64,000 nt of DNA, taken from Thiothrix sp. UBA5583. GTDB lineage: Bacteria > Pseudomonadota > Gammaproteobacteria > Thiotrichales > Thiotrichaceae. The stretch spans positions 67,819-131,818 of the forward strand of contig DILV01000018.1 of NCBI GenBank assembly GCA_002425225.1, written 5' to 3'. The notes below the pieces were generated by a model that was given only the letters and a program-made list of their open reading frames with translations, ran no database searches and was not told the origin of the DNA. The stretch's first letter is position 1. Each line of letters starts with the position of its first letter. Below, in pieces: positions 9,183-19,300 of this stretch. The translations under genes and the position numbers were made by a program.

Positions 9183-10154
9183 TTAGAAATCTTCCTGCTC
9201 AGCTTCCAGAATTGCCAGACTGATGTGTTTGCCCAGAATTTCGTCGAAACTGTGCCAGTCTTTGCTGTCAGTCAGTTTTTCGATGACTTTGGGTTTCATT
9301 TCATGGGCTTCCATGGTTTCACGCAACTCTTTGACCGCACTGTACAGGGTACTCATGTACTTGCCGTAAGCTGTCACGATGGCTTTGTCGCCAGTTGCAC
9401 CGTGACCGGGAACAATGGTTTTTACATCCATTGCGGAAATCCGTTCTGCATTGCTGGCACTGCCGGGAAAACTGCCTTCATCCATCATGATCAGGCGTTT
9501 GTTGCTGATGGTATCGCCAGTAAATAATAGTTTGTCCTCCACCACTTCAAACATCACTTCGTTGGACGTGTGGGCTTTGCCTTCTACCAGATGGGCTTTG
9601 ACCGTCACATTGCCCACCTTGATTGCCTGATCTTGACTCAGGGGCTCGCCGGGAATGACAATTTCTGTACCTGCTGTGGCGTTTTCGGTCATGGTATTCA
9701 TGGTTTCCACCCAAGAATCACCCGCGCCGTTTTTCGCCTCTTCAATCATGCCTGCACTTGCGTAAAAGCGGGTATCGGCATTGGCTTCCTTGAAAGCCTG
9801 ATTGCCCAGCCAGTGGTCGCCATGAATATGGGTAATGAAAACCTTGGTGACAGGCTTGTCTGTGACCTTGCGGATATGTGCCAGCACTGCCCGCCCAATC
9901 GCGGCGCTGGAACCAGGGTCGACCACTGCCACTTCGCTATCACCCACGATGAACCCCGGATTGTTGATAAAGCCTTGGTTTTCTTTGCTGGGTTGACCGG
10001 CAGGGCCGTGGATGACATAAACATGATCCGATACTTTTTCGGCTTTGTAGTTATCCACGATGCCTTGATGGATGGATTTGTCGGCCGCCCAGGTGTTGAG
10101 GCTCAAAGCCAGCAAAGCCATGCCGCCCAGCCAGTGCCATACAGGTTGTTTCAT
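9183..10154 (-). CDS. Exported metallo-beta-lactamase-fold hydrolase
   Basis: A probable periplasmic zinc hydrolase of unknown substrate. The 323-residue protein starts with a signal peptide (about 1-23, cleavage after WAA). It has the MBL motif THIHGDH at about 108-114, a second metal region around LVEGKAHTSNEV, the FTGDTISN loop and a late His in VPGHGATGD. This is the SoxH-like or quinoprotein-relay type of MBL protein rather than a true beta-lactamase. The ATG has AAGGAG at good spacing. It follows the large TPR lipoprotein on the same strand, 79 bases apart. Substrate cannot be read from sequence. Confidence 0.82.
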   Translation of the reverse strand: MKQPVWHWLGGMALLALSLNTWAADKSIHQGIVDNYKAEKVSDHVYVIHGPAGQPSKENQGFINNPGFIVGDSEVAVVDPGSSAAIGRAVLAHIRKVTDKPVTKVFITHIHGDHWLGNQAFKEANADTRFYASAGMIEEAKNGAGDSWVETMNTMTENATAGTEIVIPGEPLSQDQAIKVGNVTVKAHLVEGKAHTSNEVMFEVVEDKLLFTGDTISNKRLIMMDEGSFPGSASNAERISAMDVKTIVPGHGATGDKAIVTAYGKYMSTLYSAVKELRETMEAHEMKPKVIEKLTDSKDWHSFDEILGKHISLAILEAEQEDF

Positions 10155-10233
10155 GTGTACTCCTTCTGCTCTTCAGTGTTGTAAGACAGTCAGTGTACGT
10201 GATGCAGGAAGGCTGCAAAAAATTCCCGTTTCG

Positions 10234-13200
10234 TTAGCCGTTTTTCAGTTCCTTGCGCATTTCTTCCGGCCAGGTCTTGAATTCGTCCGGCAAACGCTGT
10301 TCCTGCCGCAGTTGTTCCAGAATGCTGATAGCTTCACGCAGCAAGGTATCGTGCTGCTGCGCATCCTGGTAGGTTTTCGCCATCTGGTATTTGCTGCCCA
10401 CAATGCCCATTTGCCAACCAACATGCTCAGGGCTGGTTTTCACCAGTTGCTGAAACATGGCAAGTGCCGTTTCAAAGGAGTGACGAGCATCCGCCAGTTT
10501 TTTCTGAGCGAGCAATACCGAACCGATACGGTTGTGGTTGGTCGCCATCTCACCCTGCAAGTCAGCATTATCCACTGATTTTTCAGCCAATTGTTGCGTA
10601 ACAGTGAGCGCATCGCGGTAACTTTGCAGTGCCCCGGCATTATCCTCCTGAGTTTGCTGCGTTTCTCCCAGTTGAATCAGGCTGCGCAGGTAATCGTTTT
10701 TCACCTGGATATTGTCAGGATCGTGTTCCACCAGTTTGCCCCGGATTTGTGCAGTACGCTGCAACAAAGACAGTGCCTTGACCTGATCGTTGTTTGCCAG
10801 ATGGAACGCTGCCAGATCGCCTAGCCCAACAGACAGATCACGCTGCCATTCGGCATTTTTCAGGTCTTTGCCTGCAATTTTTTCTTTCTGCTCCAGTGAT
10901 TGCTGAAATGCCGTCAAAGCCGCCTTGTTATTACCCCTGGCTTGCTCACTCTCGCCGATATTTTCGTAGCTGATGCCGAGATCACGTTGCCAGTCGATAT
11001 TATCCGGGTCGGTCTGGATGAGTTTCTCCAGAATGACCACAGAACGCTGGAAGGCTTGCAGGGCTGCATCCTGTTCGCCACTTTGCTGCTGAAGTACCCC
11101 CAGCTTGTTGAGACTAATGACCAGATCGCTTTGCCAGCCAACATCCGCCGGGTCTTGCTGCACCAGTTTTTCCATAATGCCCAGTGCCTGCTGAAAGCGT
11201 GCCAAAGCGGCGGGATTATTGCCTTGCAATTGCTCCATTTCTGCCACGTTGTTCAGACTTACGAACAGGTCACGTTGCCACTGGCTGTTGTCAGGCTCAC
11301 CTTGCACCAACGTTTCGCGGATAGTTAATGCTTGCTGGAAAGCCTTGAGTGCCGCCGCATTATTACCACCGAGACGCTGGGCATGAGCCAGCTTGTTCAA
11401 GTTCACACCCAAATCACGTTGCTTACCCGTGTCGTCAGGCGACTGCCTTGCCAGTTTTTTTGCCAGATCCAACGCTGCTTGCAGGTTTTGTAATGCCTGT
11501 GCGCTCTCCCCCTTGACCTGATACAGGGAACCAAGGCTGTTGAAGCTGGAAGACAATAATGTTTGCCAGTCAGGGTTATCCGGCTGCTGTTGCACCAGCT
11601 TTTGTGCGGTGGTTTGTACCGTTTGATAGGCATGAATAGCGTCGTCCGTTTTGCCCTGCGCCAGTAGCATGTCACCCTTGCCCAGCCAGGCTGTCATGTA
11701 CAGGGCAGGCTCGCGCTGTGGATCAGCATGGTTTGCCATATCCGTCCATGCCTGAATCGCTCGGGAAGAATCACCTGTTTTACTGGCGATTTCTGCCAGA
11801 TGTTGCCATGCCGTCAGGTTGTCGGGTTGATGTTTCAGTACCGCCTGATAACGTTCCATTGCTTTGGGGTAATCAAGTTTCAGGGCGCTGACTTCCGCCA
11901 GATCAAACATCCGTTGCGCCAGTTGCTGATCCGCCAATTGCTGATCGCGCTCGTAAATACGTTGCAGCAGGGTTTCTGCCACATTCAGATTGCCTGTCTG
12001 CAATTCCTGGCGGGCTTGTTGTGCCAGCACGTCGGTCGCAGCATAGTTCCCCAAACGGGTCTGCAAATCGCTGTAGGTCTGGGCAAGCTGGGCAAATTCA
12101 CGGGTGCGGGTTGCCAGTGCCAGATTCTTGTCAGCGATGTTTTTCAATAGGGCTTCAGCTTGCTGCTTGTCCAGCTTGAGCTTGTCCTGCAACTGTTTGA
12201 CTGCCTGTTCATCTGCCCCATAAAAGTTGGTGACGTACTGGATAGTAACGTTGCCCTGTACCTGCGTGACGATGGCACTTTGGTCGCCCGTTGTCTGCAA
12301 ACCCGTTGCCGTTTGCTGCCCTACCGGATTCTGTCCGGTTTTGCTGATGACCGTATCATTTGCGGTCGTAATATGTTGCACGCTGGCTTGTCCTGCCACA
12401 CCTTGCAGGACGGGTGTCCGGTCAGCAGCAGCCGGGTCAAGTTCCTGTGTAATATTCGCCAGCCACTGTTGTTGCTTGTCAGGCAGGGGTTGGGTTTGTT
12501 GCCAGTTTTGCAGGATGGTTTGCGCCTTGCGCAACAAAACCGGACGCTGCTCTGTTTGCAAATCTGCCAGACGCAGGTAATGCGAAGCCAGATCCATCTG
12601 CCAGCGCCACACATCAGGTTTGGCTTTAACCAGATTTTCCGACAACCCGATGGCTTGCTGGAAAGTGGCAATGCCTGCTTTGGTATCGCCTGCCAAATGC
12701 AGGGCGTAACCCAGCAGGTTGTAACGTGCTGCCTGATCGCCCTGCCATTGCCGGTTGTCAGGGTTAAGCTGAAGCAGTTTGTCCCCCTGTCTGACTGCCT
12801 GTTGCAGCGTAGCCAAGGCTGCTTGCTGGTCGCCATTGTCTTGCTGGACATCGCCAACCCGTTCCAGACTAACCACCAGATCAGCCAGCCATTGCACATT
12901 GGCGGGGTCATGCTGTACCAGCTTTTCACGAATAGCTTGAGCTTCCTGCAAGGATTTCAGGGCGGCTGCTCCATCCTTTTTCAACTGGTAAATGTCGCCC
13001 AGTGCGTCCAGCGAAATGCTCAGATCACGCTGCCATTCCTGATTATTGGCATCCAGTTGCGCCAGTTTGCGGGTAATCGCCATTTCATCCTGAAAGGCTT
13101 GCAGGGCTTCATCCAACTGGTTGTTGCTTTGGTATGCACGACCCAGTTTGAAGAAACTGGTAGCAAGATCGCGCTGCGCCCTGGCGTCATCTGGCTCGTG

Positions 13201-14529
13201 CCCGGCAAGCTGCTGGTTGATGGCAAGCGTGTTCTGGAAGGCGCTCAAGGCAGCTTCAGTGTCCCCCCGCAACATCTGGATTTCTCCGATATTGGTGTAA
13301 CTGACCGCCAGATTGCGCTGCCACTGGCGATTGCTTGCATCCATCTGCACGAAACGCTGGCTGATCTGCAAACTTTGCTGGTAGCTTTGCAACGCGGCTG
13401 GCAAATCCCCCATGTCCTGCTGGATGTCACCCATGTTTTCCTGCACCGGTAACAAATCCAGTTGCACCACCAGATTGTTGGCATCAGCAGCCCATAGTTT
13501 CCTGCTAATGTCAGCACTAGCCTGTAAATTCTGCAAAGCAGCCACATTATCACCATTGCTGCGCTGGATGACTGCCATCCGGTTCAAACTTACGGCCAAA
13601 CCGCGTTGCCAATCAGGGTTATCGGCAAACCGGCTGGCAAGTTGCTGCATGAATTGCTGCGCCTGCTGATACTGTTGCAAAGCTGCCTGACTATTGCCCT
13701 GTTCTTTTTGCATGTCGCCACTACCCAACAAGGCAGCGAAATGCATCCGGGGCTGGTTGTCCGCATGGGTTTGCTTGCCGAGTTGATCCCATGCGCTCAA
13801 TGCCAGTCGGGTATCTCCAACCTTTTCCGCCAGTCTCGCCAGGTTTTGCCAGGCATCCAGATTGTCAGGCTGGAGATGGATTGCCGTTTGATAACGCTCG
13901 ATGGATTTGTCTCGCTCCAGTTTCAACTCGCTCAATTCCGCCAGCAACAAGGCGTGCTGGCTCAAGCGTTGCCGCGCTTGCTGTGCACCGCGCTGATAAG
14001 CCTGTTCCAGCAACTTTTCCGCCTTGTCCAGATCACCAGCTTGCAGGGCTTCCTGCGCTTGCAGGCTTGATGCATCGGTTGAATTGCCAGCCCCCAGATT
14101 TTTTTGCAGATCGGCGTATTTCTGGGCAAGGTACGTAAATTCCTGGGTACGGTTTTCAACAGCCACCTGCTTGTTAGCCAACTGTTTGAGTAAGGCTTCG
14201 GCAGCTTGTTGCGAGAGATGAAGGTCGTCTTGCAGGCGTTTGACATCAGCGGCATTTGCACCGTAAAAGTTGGTGACGTATTGGACAGTAGCGTCGCCGC
14301 TAACCTGCTGGATGATGGGGCTTTGGTCGCCCTTGCCATCAGCTTGAGGGGCAAGCACATCTGTGGCAGCACGCTCATCCTTGTACTGGATATTGACGTT
14401 ACCAGTTACATCACTGACCACGGCACTTTGATTGCCAGTGGTTTGTGCTGGGGGAATCTCTGGTTCTTTTTCCCCGCACGCGGCTAACAACACCAACAGA
14501 CTGAAATGGAAATAGTTTTTACCCAACAT
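10234..14529 (-). CDS. Giant TPR lipoprotein with a tandemly duplicated module
   Basis: No recognised function. The ATG at 14529 gives a lipoprotein signal with lipobox LAAC (Cys about 18, then Gly, so outer-membrane sorting is likely); starts 3 and 16 codons upstream are possible. The 1431 residues consist of two similar halves. Each opens with a pair of short beta-like motifs (NQSAVVSDVTGNVNIQY and GDQSPIIQQVSGDATVQY; RTPVLQGVAGQASVQH and GDQSAIVTQVQGNVTIQY), then VTNFYGA, a Gln/Ala/Leu-rich helical segment, and an array of TPR-like repeats of about 46 residues with a recurring W-Q-R-D-L core. It likely acts as a periplasmic-face scaffold. It is divergent from the TetR operon and upstream of the MBL gene. 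Confidence 0.85.
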   Translation of the reverse strand: MLGKNYFHFSLLVLLAACGEKEPEIPPAQTTGNQSAVVSDVTGNVNIQYKDERAATDVLAPQADGKGDQSPIIQQVSGDATVQYVTNFYGANAADVKRLQDDLHLSQQAAEALLKQLANKQVAVENRTQEFTYLAQKYADLQKNLGAGNSTDASSLQAQEALQAGDLDKAEKLLEQAYQRGAQQARQRLSQHALLLAELSELKLERDKSIERYQTAIHLQPDNLDAWQNLARLAEKVGDTRLALSAWDQLGKQTHADNQPRMHFAALLGSGDMQKEQGNSQAALQQYQQAQQFMQQLASRFADNPDWQRGLAVSLNRMAVIQRSNGDNVAALQNLQASADISRKLWAADANNLVVQLDLLPVQENMGDIQQDMGDLPAALQSYQQSLQISQRFVQMDASNRQWQRNLAVSYTNIGEIQMLRGDTEAALSAFQNTLAINQQLAGHEPDDARAQRDLATSFFKLGRAYQSNNQLDEALQAFQDEMAITRKLAQLDANNQEWQRDLSISLDALGDIYQLKKDGAAALKSLQEAQAIREKLVQHDPANVQWLADLVVSLERVGDVQQDNGDQQAALATLQQAVRQGDKLLQLNPDNRQWQGDQAARYNLLGYALHLAGDTKAGIATFQQAIGLSENLVKAKPDVWRWQMDLASHYLRLADLQTEQRPVLLRKAQTILQNWQQTQPLPDKQQQWLANITQELDPAAADRTPVLQGVAGQASVQHITTANDTVISKTGQNPVGQQTATGLQTTGDQSAIVTQVQGNVTIQYVTNFYGADEQAVKQLQDKLKLDKQQAEALLKNIADKNLALATRTREFAQLAQTYSDLQTRLGNYAATDVLAQQARQELQTGNLNVAETLLQRIYERDQQLADQQLAQRMFDLAEVSALKLDYPKAMERYQAVLKHQPDNLTAWQHLAEIASKTGDSSRAIQAWTDMANHADPQREPALYMTAWLGKGDMLLAQGKTDDAIHAYQTVQTTAQKLVQQQPDNPDWQTLLSSSFNSLGSLYQVKGESAQALQNLQAALDLAKKLARQSPDDTGKQRDLGVNLNKLAHAQRLGGNNAAALKAFQQALTIRETLVQGEPDNSQWQRDLFVSLNNVAEMEQLQGNNPAALARFQQALGIMEKLVQQDPADVGWQSDLVISLNKLGVLQQQSGEQDAALQAFQRSVVILEKLIQTDPDNIDWQRDLGISYENIGESEQARGNNKAALTAFQQSLEQKEKIAGKDLKNAEWQRDLSVGLGDLAAFHLANNDQVKALSLLQRTAQIRGKLVEHDPDNIQVKNDYLRSLIQLGETQQTQEDNAGALQSYRDALTVTQQLAEKSVDNADLQGEMATNHNRIGSVLLAQKKLADARHSFETALAMFQQLVKTSPEHVGWQMGIVGSKYQMAKTYQDAQQHDTLLREAISILEQLRQEQRLPDEFKTWPEEMRKELKNG

Positions 14530-14597
14530 ACTCGGCATCTTACGGACTGTGCAAAACGCATCACACGGATGCGGCAATTATTGGTGGTGCAACATTC

Positions 14598-14626
14598 TCG
14601 ACAACTGACTAACAGTCATTTAGAAT
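14598..14626 (+). promoter_or_regulatory. Predicted promoter of the TetR-efflux operon
   Basis: TCGACA (14598-14603) and TAGAAT (14621-14626) are separated by 17 bases, each one mismatch from the sigma-70 consensus. The predicted start is near 14633. The first operator copy fills the spacer and half the -10 box. Confidence 0.6.
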
Positions 14627-14656
14627 CACTCCAAACAACTGACCGCTAGTCATTTA
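14603..14656. promoter_or_regulatory. Twin TetR-type operators
   Basis: Two 20-base copies, AACTGACTAACAGTCATTTA (14603-14622) and AACTGACCGCTAGTCATTTA (14637-14656), start 34 bases apart. Each has a TGAC-N5-GTCA dyad. They differ only in the dyad centre. One covers the core promoter and the other ends two bases before the TetR ATG. This is the expected layout for autorepression. They could also affect the divergent lipoprotein gene. Confidence 0.65.
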
Positions 14657-14657
14657 C

Positions 14658-15299
14658 ATGCAAATCCGTGCCACCAACCCTGAAGACAAGGAACTGCGCC
14701 GCGAAGCCATCCTTGATGCCGCCGAACAGCTCTGGCTTGCCCAGCCGGAACGCATGTCCAACGTTGCCGACATTGCCTCTACCGCCGGGCTAGCCAAAGG
14801 TACAGTCTACCTGTATTTCCGCAGCAAGGAAGAGCTGTTTCTCGCTATCCACGAGCGCCACGTCAACACCTTTTTCAACCGCATGAAGGCACGCGCCAGC
14901 CAGACTGACCAGCCGATGACGTTGAACGACCTGTTTACCGTCAACCGTCAGTTCCTGCACGACTTCCCCGCATTCCTACCACTGGCAACGCTGTGCCACG
15001 GTCTGCTGGAACGGCAAATACCGCTGGACATTGCCTTTGCGTTTGAAGAACGTACTTATGCCCAACTGAACGAACTCGTCGAGGCACTACGCACCCATTT
15101 CCCCCAAGCCACCCAAGCATTGATGCTGCAAAGTTACTCCCTGTTCCTTGGCTTGTGGCAATTGATGCGCCCTTCCCCACTCAAGGAACTGATGAAAGAA
15201 CGCTCGCTGCTGTGCGCCTGCACCGACGATTATCTGTACATGCTGGAAACCGCCCTGAACGCCCTGTGGCGTGGCGCACTGATGCCGGAGGAACCATGA
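14658..15299 (+). CDS. TetR/AcrR-family repressor of the adjacent efflux operon
   Basis: A 213-residue one-component regulator. The N-terminal TetR helix-turn-helix spans about 15-62, with VADIASTAGLAKGTVYLYF as the recognition region. The helical C-terminal ligand domain is variable, as usual. It is the first gene of a three-gene operon; its TGA overlaps the ATG of the membrane-fusion protein by ATGA. Twin dyads upstream suggest it represses its own operon until a toxic ligand binds. The ligand is unknown. The SD is weak. Confidence 0.9.
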   Translation: MQIRATNPEDKELRREAILDAAEQLWLAQPERMSNVADIASTAGLAKGTVYLYFRSKEELFLAIHERHVNTFFNRMKARASQTDQPMTLNDLFTVNRQFLHDFPAFLPLATLCHGLLERQIPLDIAFAFEERTYAQLNELVEALRTHFPQATQALMLQSYSLFLGLWQLMRPSPLKELMKERSLLCACTDDYLYMLETALNALWRGALMPEEP

Positions 15300-16378
15300 T
15301 GATAAAGTATTTTTCACTTATCCCTCTCTTTCTCTTGTTAACACTCAGCGCCTGCAAGGAACCCGCAACCACCACCCCGGTCATCCGCCCCGCCCAGGTC
15401 TGGACAGTCAGCGACCAAACCAGCACCACCACCCTCACCTGGTCAGGCGAAACCAAAGCCCGTTTTGAAGCCGACCTTTCGTTCCGCGTCGGTGGCAAAG
15501 TCACCGCCCGCAACGCCGAACCCGGCGATATGGTCAAAGCCGGGCAAACGCTCGCAAGCCTCGACACTGCCGACCTCAACCTCGGCCTTGCCACCGCCAA
15601 AGCCAGCCTTGCTGCTGCCGAAGCCGACCTGACCAATGCCAAAGCTGAACTCACACGAGTTGCCGAATTGCGCCGCAAGCAATTCATCGGGCAAGCCGCG
15701 CTCGACGCCGCGCAAGCTGCCCACGATGCCGCCGCCGCCCGCGTCGCTTCTGCCAAAGCGCAACTCAAACTGAGCGGCAACCAGACAGGCTACACCGAAC
15801 TCAAGGCCGACCAACCCGGCATCATTACCCAGGTCAATGTGGAAACCGGGCAAGTGGTCGCCGTCGGACAACCCGTTGCCCACATCGCCTACGACGGTGA
15901 ACGCGAAGTGCACATCCGTGTCGGTGAAGCCACTGCCCAGTCGCTCAAAACCGGCACTGTCACCGACATCAAACTGTGGTCACAGCCTGACAAACCATTC
16001 CAGGGCAAGGTACGCGAAATTTCCCCCTCTACCGATGCCACCCGCAGCTTTCTGGTCAAGATCAGCCTGCTGAACCCGCCGGACGATTTGCGCCTCGGTG
16101 TCACCGCCGATGTCAGCCTGCCGAATGCGCAAGCCAGCGGTGCAAGCTGGTTGCCAGCTTCCGCCCTGTTCCAGCAGGACAAGCAACCGGCTGTCTGGGT
16201 CGTTGCTGCTGACAACCAGGTGCAACTGCAAGCTGTCACCCTGATTGCTTACCACGACGATGGCGTCACCGTCAGTGGCTTGCAACCGGGCGTCAAAGTC
16301 ATTGCCGCCGGTATCCACAAACTCAGCGCCGGGCAAACCATCAACCCCGTCCCGTATGATGGGAAGGCCACACCATGA
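15296..16378 (+). CDS. RND efflux membrane-fusion lipoprotein (HlyD/AcrA family)
   Basis: Periplasmic adaptor linking an inner-membrane RND pump to an outer-membrane channel. The 360-residue protein has a lipobox LSAC (Cys about 20), a barrel-sandwich (lipoyl) half near FRVGGKVTARNAEPGDMVKAG, and an Ala/Lys-rich helical hairpin (about 100-165). The second lipoyl half (QPGIITQVNVETGQVV) and beta-barrel domains follow. The frame is open further upstream, but that part overlaps TetR. The ATG at 15296 overlaps the TetR stop, and its own stop overlaps the RND start, both by ATGA, so the three genes are translationally coupled. No TolC-type gene is nearby. Confidence 0.93.
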   Translation: MMIKYFSLIPLFLLLTLSACKEPATTTPVIRPAQVWTVSDQTSTTTLTWSGETKARFEADLSFRVGGKVTARNAEPGDMVKAGQTLASLDTADLNLGLATAKASLAAAEADLTNAKAELTRVAELRRKQFIGQAALDAAQAAHDAAAARVASAKAQLKLSGNQTGYTELKADQPGIITQVNVETGQVVAVGQPVAHIAYDGEREVHIRVGEATAQSLKTGTVTDIKLWSQPDKPFQGKVREISPSTDATRSFLVKISLLNPPDDLRLGVTADVSLPNAQASGASWLPASALFQQDKQPAVWVVAADNQVQLQAVTLIAYHDDGVTVSGLQPGVKVIAAGIHKLSAGQTINPVPYDGKATP

Positions 16379-19300
16379 ACGGTTTCAACCTGTCGGAATG
16401 GGCGTTACGCCACCGCAATTTTGTCCTCTACCTGATGGTATTGACGTTGGGGCTGGGCATTTTCGGCTACAACAAGCTGGGGCAATCCGAAGACCCACCC
16501 TTCACCTTCAAGGTGATGCTGGTGCAAGCCTACTGGCCGGGTGCTACCGCGCAAGAAATCGAGTCGCAAGTCACCGACCGCATCGAAAAAGTCATGCTGG
16601 AAACCCAGTACGTGGACGTGGTACGCAGCTTTTCGCGCCCCGGTGAAACCAATATTTTCGTCATCGCCAAAGACAACGCCCCTTCCTCCGCAATGGAAGG
16701 CATGTTTTACGACCTCCGCAAACGGGTTGGAGACATGCGCCATACCCTACCCCAAGGGGTGATCGGCCCACTGTTCAACGACGAATTCGGCGAAACCTAC
16801 GGCAATATCTTTGCCCTGACCGGTGACGGTTTCAACTACGCCCAGTTACGCGACGCTGCCGACAATATCCGCAAGGAACTGCTGCTGGTGAAGGACGTAG
16901 CTAAAATCCTCAGTATCGGCGAACAGGAAGAGCGCGTCACCATCGAGCTTTCCAACAGCAAGCTGGCCAACCTCGGTTTCAGCGTGCAGCAACTGGTGGA
17001 TGTGTTGCAGGCACAGAACGCCGTTGCCGCCGTGGGTGCATACAACACCAGTGCCGACCGCATTTACGTGCGCCCGCAAGGGGCTTTCACCAATCTGGAA
17101 GACATCCGCAACCTGCCAATCGTGATCGGCAACCGCACCCTGCGCCTGCGCGAAGTGGCGGAGGTGAAACGCGGCTATGCTGACCCACCACATTCCACCT
17201 TCCGCTACCAGGGGCAGGAGGCGCTGGGCATTGGCATTTCCATGCGCAAAGGCGGCGACATCATTGCGCTGGGCAAATCGCTGGACGAAGCGCTGGTACG
17301 CATCGGCAACCAGCTTCCGGTCGGCATGGAATTGCACCGGGTCAACGACCAGCCTGCTGCCGTCAAACGCTCGGTGGGCGAATTCCTGCAAGTGGTGTTT
17401 GAAGCCGTGGTGATCGTGCTGGCGGTGAGTTTCATCAGCTTAGGGCTACGGGCTGGAACGGTGGTGGCACTCTCCATCCCGCTGGTGCTGGCAGCAACCT
17501 TTTTCACCATGCACCTGTTCGGCATCGGCTTGCACAAGATTTCGTTGGGTTCACTGGTGCTGGCGCTGGGCTTGCTGGTGGATGACGCCATTATCGCCAT
17601 CGAAATGATGGTGGTGAAAATGGAAGAAGGCTGGGATCGGGTCAAGGCTGCCAGTTTCGCCTACAGCACCACCGCCTTCCCGATGCTGACCGGCACGCTG
17701 GTGACGGCTGCCGGGTTCCTGCCGATTGCCACCGCGCAATCGTCGGTGGGGGAATATACCCGCTCAATCTTTGAAGTGGTGACCATTGCGCTGGTGATCT
17801 CGTGGTTTGCGGCAGTGATTGTGATTCCGTATCTGGGGTATAAGTTGTTGAAAGAACCCCTCACCCCCCATCCCCCTCTCCCTCAAGGGGCGAGGGGGGG
17901 CAAGAATGATGACCTCTTAGCCCCTCTCCCCTTGAGGGACGACCCCTCAGGGGGCTGGGTGCGGGGTTGGGGTGAGGGGTTATCTTCAGCTTTCTACCGC
18001 TGGTTCCGCCACCTGATCCAGCAATGTGTGGCCTACCCCGTCACCGTCATCCTGCTGACCATCGCCACCTTTGCCGGGTCGCTGTTCCTGTTCCAGTTCG
18101 TGCAACAACAGTTTTTCCCCGACTCGACCCGCATGGAACTGGTGGTGGATTTGAAACTACCGGAAGGCTCCTCCCTACAAGCCACCCAGACCGAAGTGGA
18201 CAAGCTGGAGCAATACCTCAACACCCAGCAGGAACACATCGACAACTTTGTGGCGTATGTAGGCAATGGTTCGCCGCGCTTCTACCTGCCGCTAGACCAG
18301 CAATTGCCTGCTGCCAGCTTTGCGCAATTCGTGATTACCACCAACAGCATTGCCGACCGCGAAGCCTTGCGCAGCAAGCTGATTGAGCGGCTCGACAACA
18401 ACCCGGATTTCAGTCTGGCACGTGGGCGCGTGATTCGCCTCGAAAACGGCCCGCCAGTGGGCTACCCGGTGCAATTCCGCGTCTCCGGTGATGACTTGTG
18501 GAAGCTACGGGAATTGGGCGAACAAGTTGCCAGCGTGATGCGTGCCAACCCCAATCTGGTCAACGTGCATCTGGACTGGAACGAACGCAGCAAAGCCATC
18601 AGCCTCAAACTCGACACCGCTAAAGCCATCAGCCTCGGCGTGACCCAATCCGCGCTGTCGCAACTGCTGCAAAGCACCTTGAGCGGCACAACCATTGGCG
18701 AATTCCGTGAACAGGATCAAACCATTCCCATCCTGCTACGAGGAACGGCAACCGACCGTGACATGGTATCGCGCCTTGCCGGGCTGAATGTGCCGACAAC
18801 CACCGGCAAAACCGTGCCCTTGTCACAACTGGCGAAAATCGATTATGTGCAGGAAGAAGGCATCCTCTGGCATCGCAACCGTACCCGTACCATTACCGTG
18901 CGCGGCGATATTTACACCAAGATTCAAGCCCCAACCGTCACCACACAGGTGGAAGCTCAATTGGGTGACATCCGCGCTACCCTGCCACTGGGCTACAAAC
19001 TGGAAACGGGCGGTGCGGTGGAAGAAAGCGCCAAGGGCAACGAATCCATTGGTGCAGGCTTCCCGCTGTTCATCGTGGTGGTACTGACCTTGCTGATGAT
19101 CCAGTTGCAAAGTTTCCAGCGCGTGATCATGGTGGTGCTGACTGCGCCGTTCGGCATGATCGGGGTGGCGGTGTTCCTGCTGCTGTTCGACAAGCCGTTC
19201 GGATTTGTGGCAATGCTGGGGACGATCGCACTTTCCGGGATGATCATGCGCAACTCGGTGATTTTGGTGGATCAGATTGAGCGTAATATTGATGATGGAG

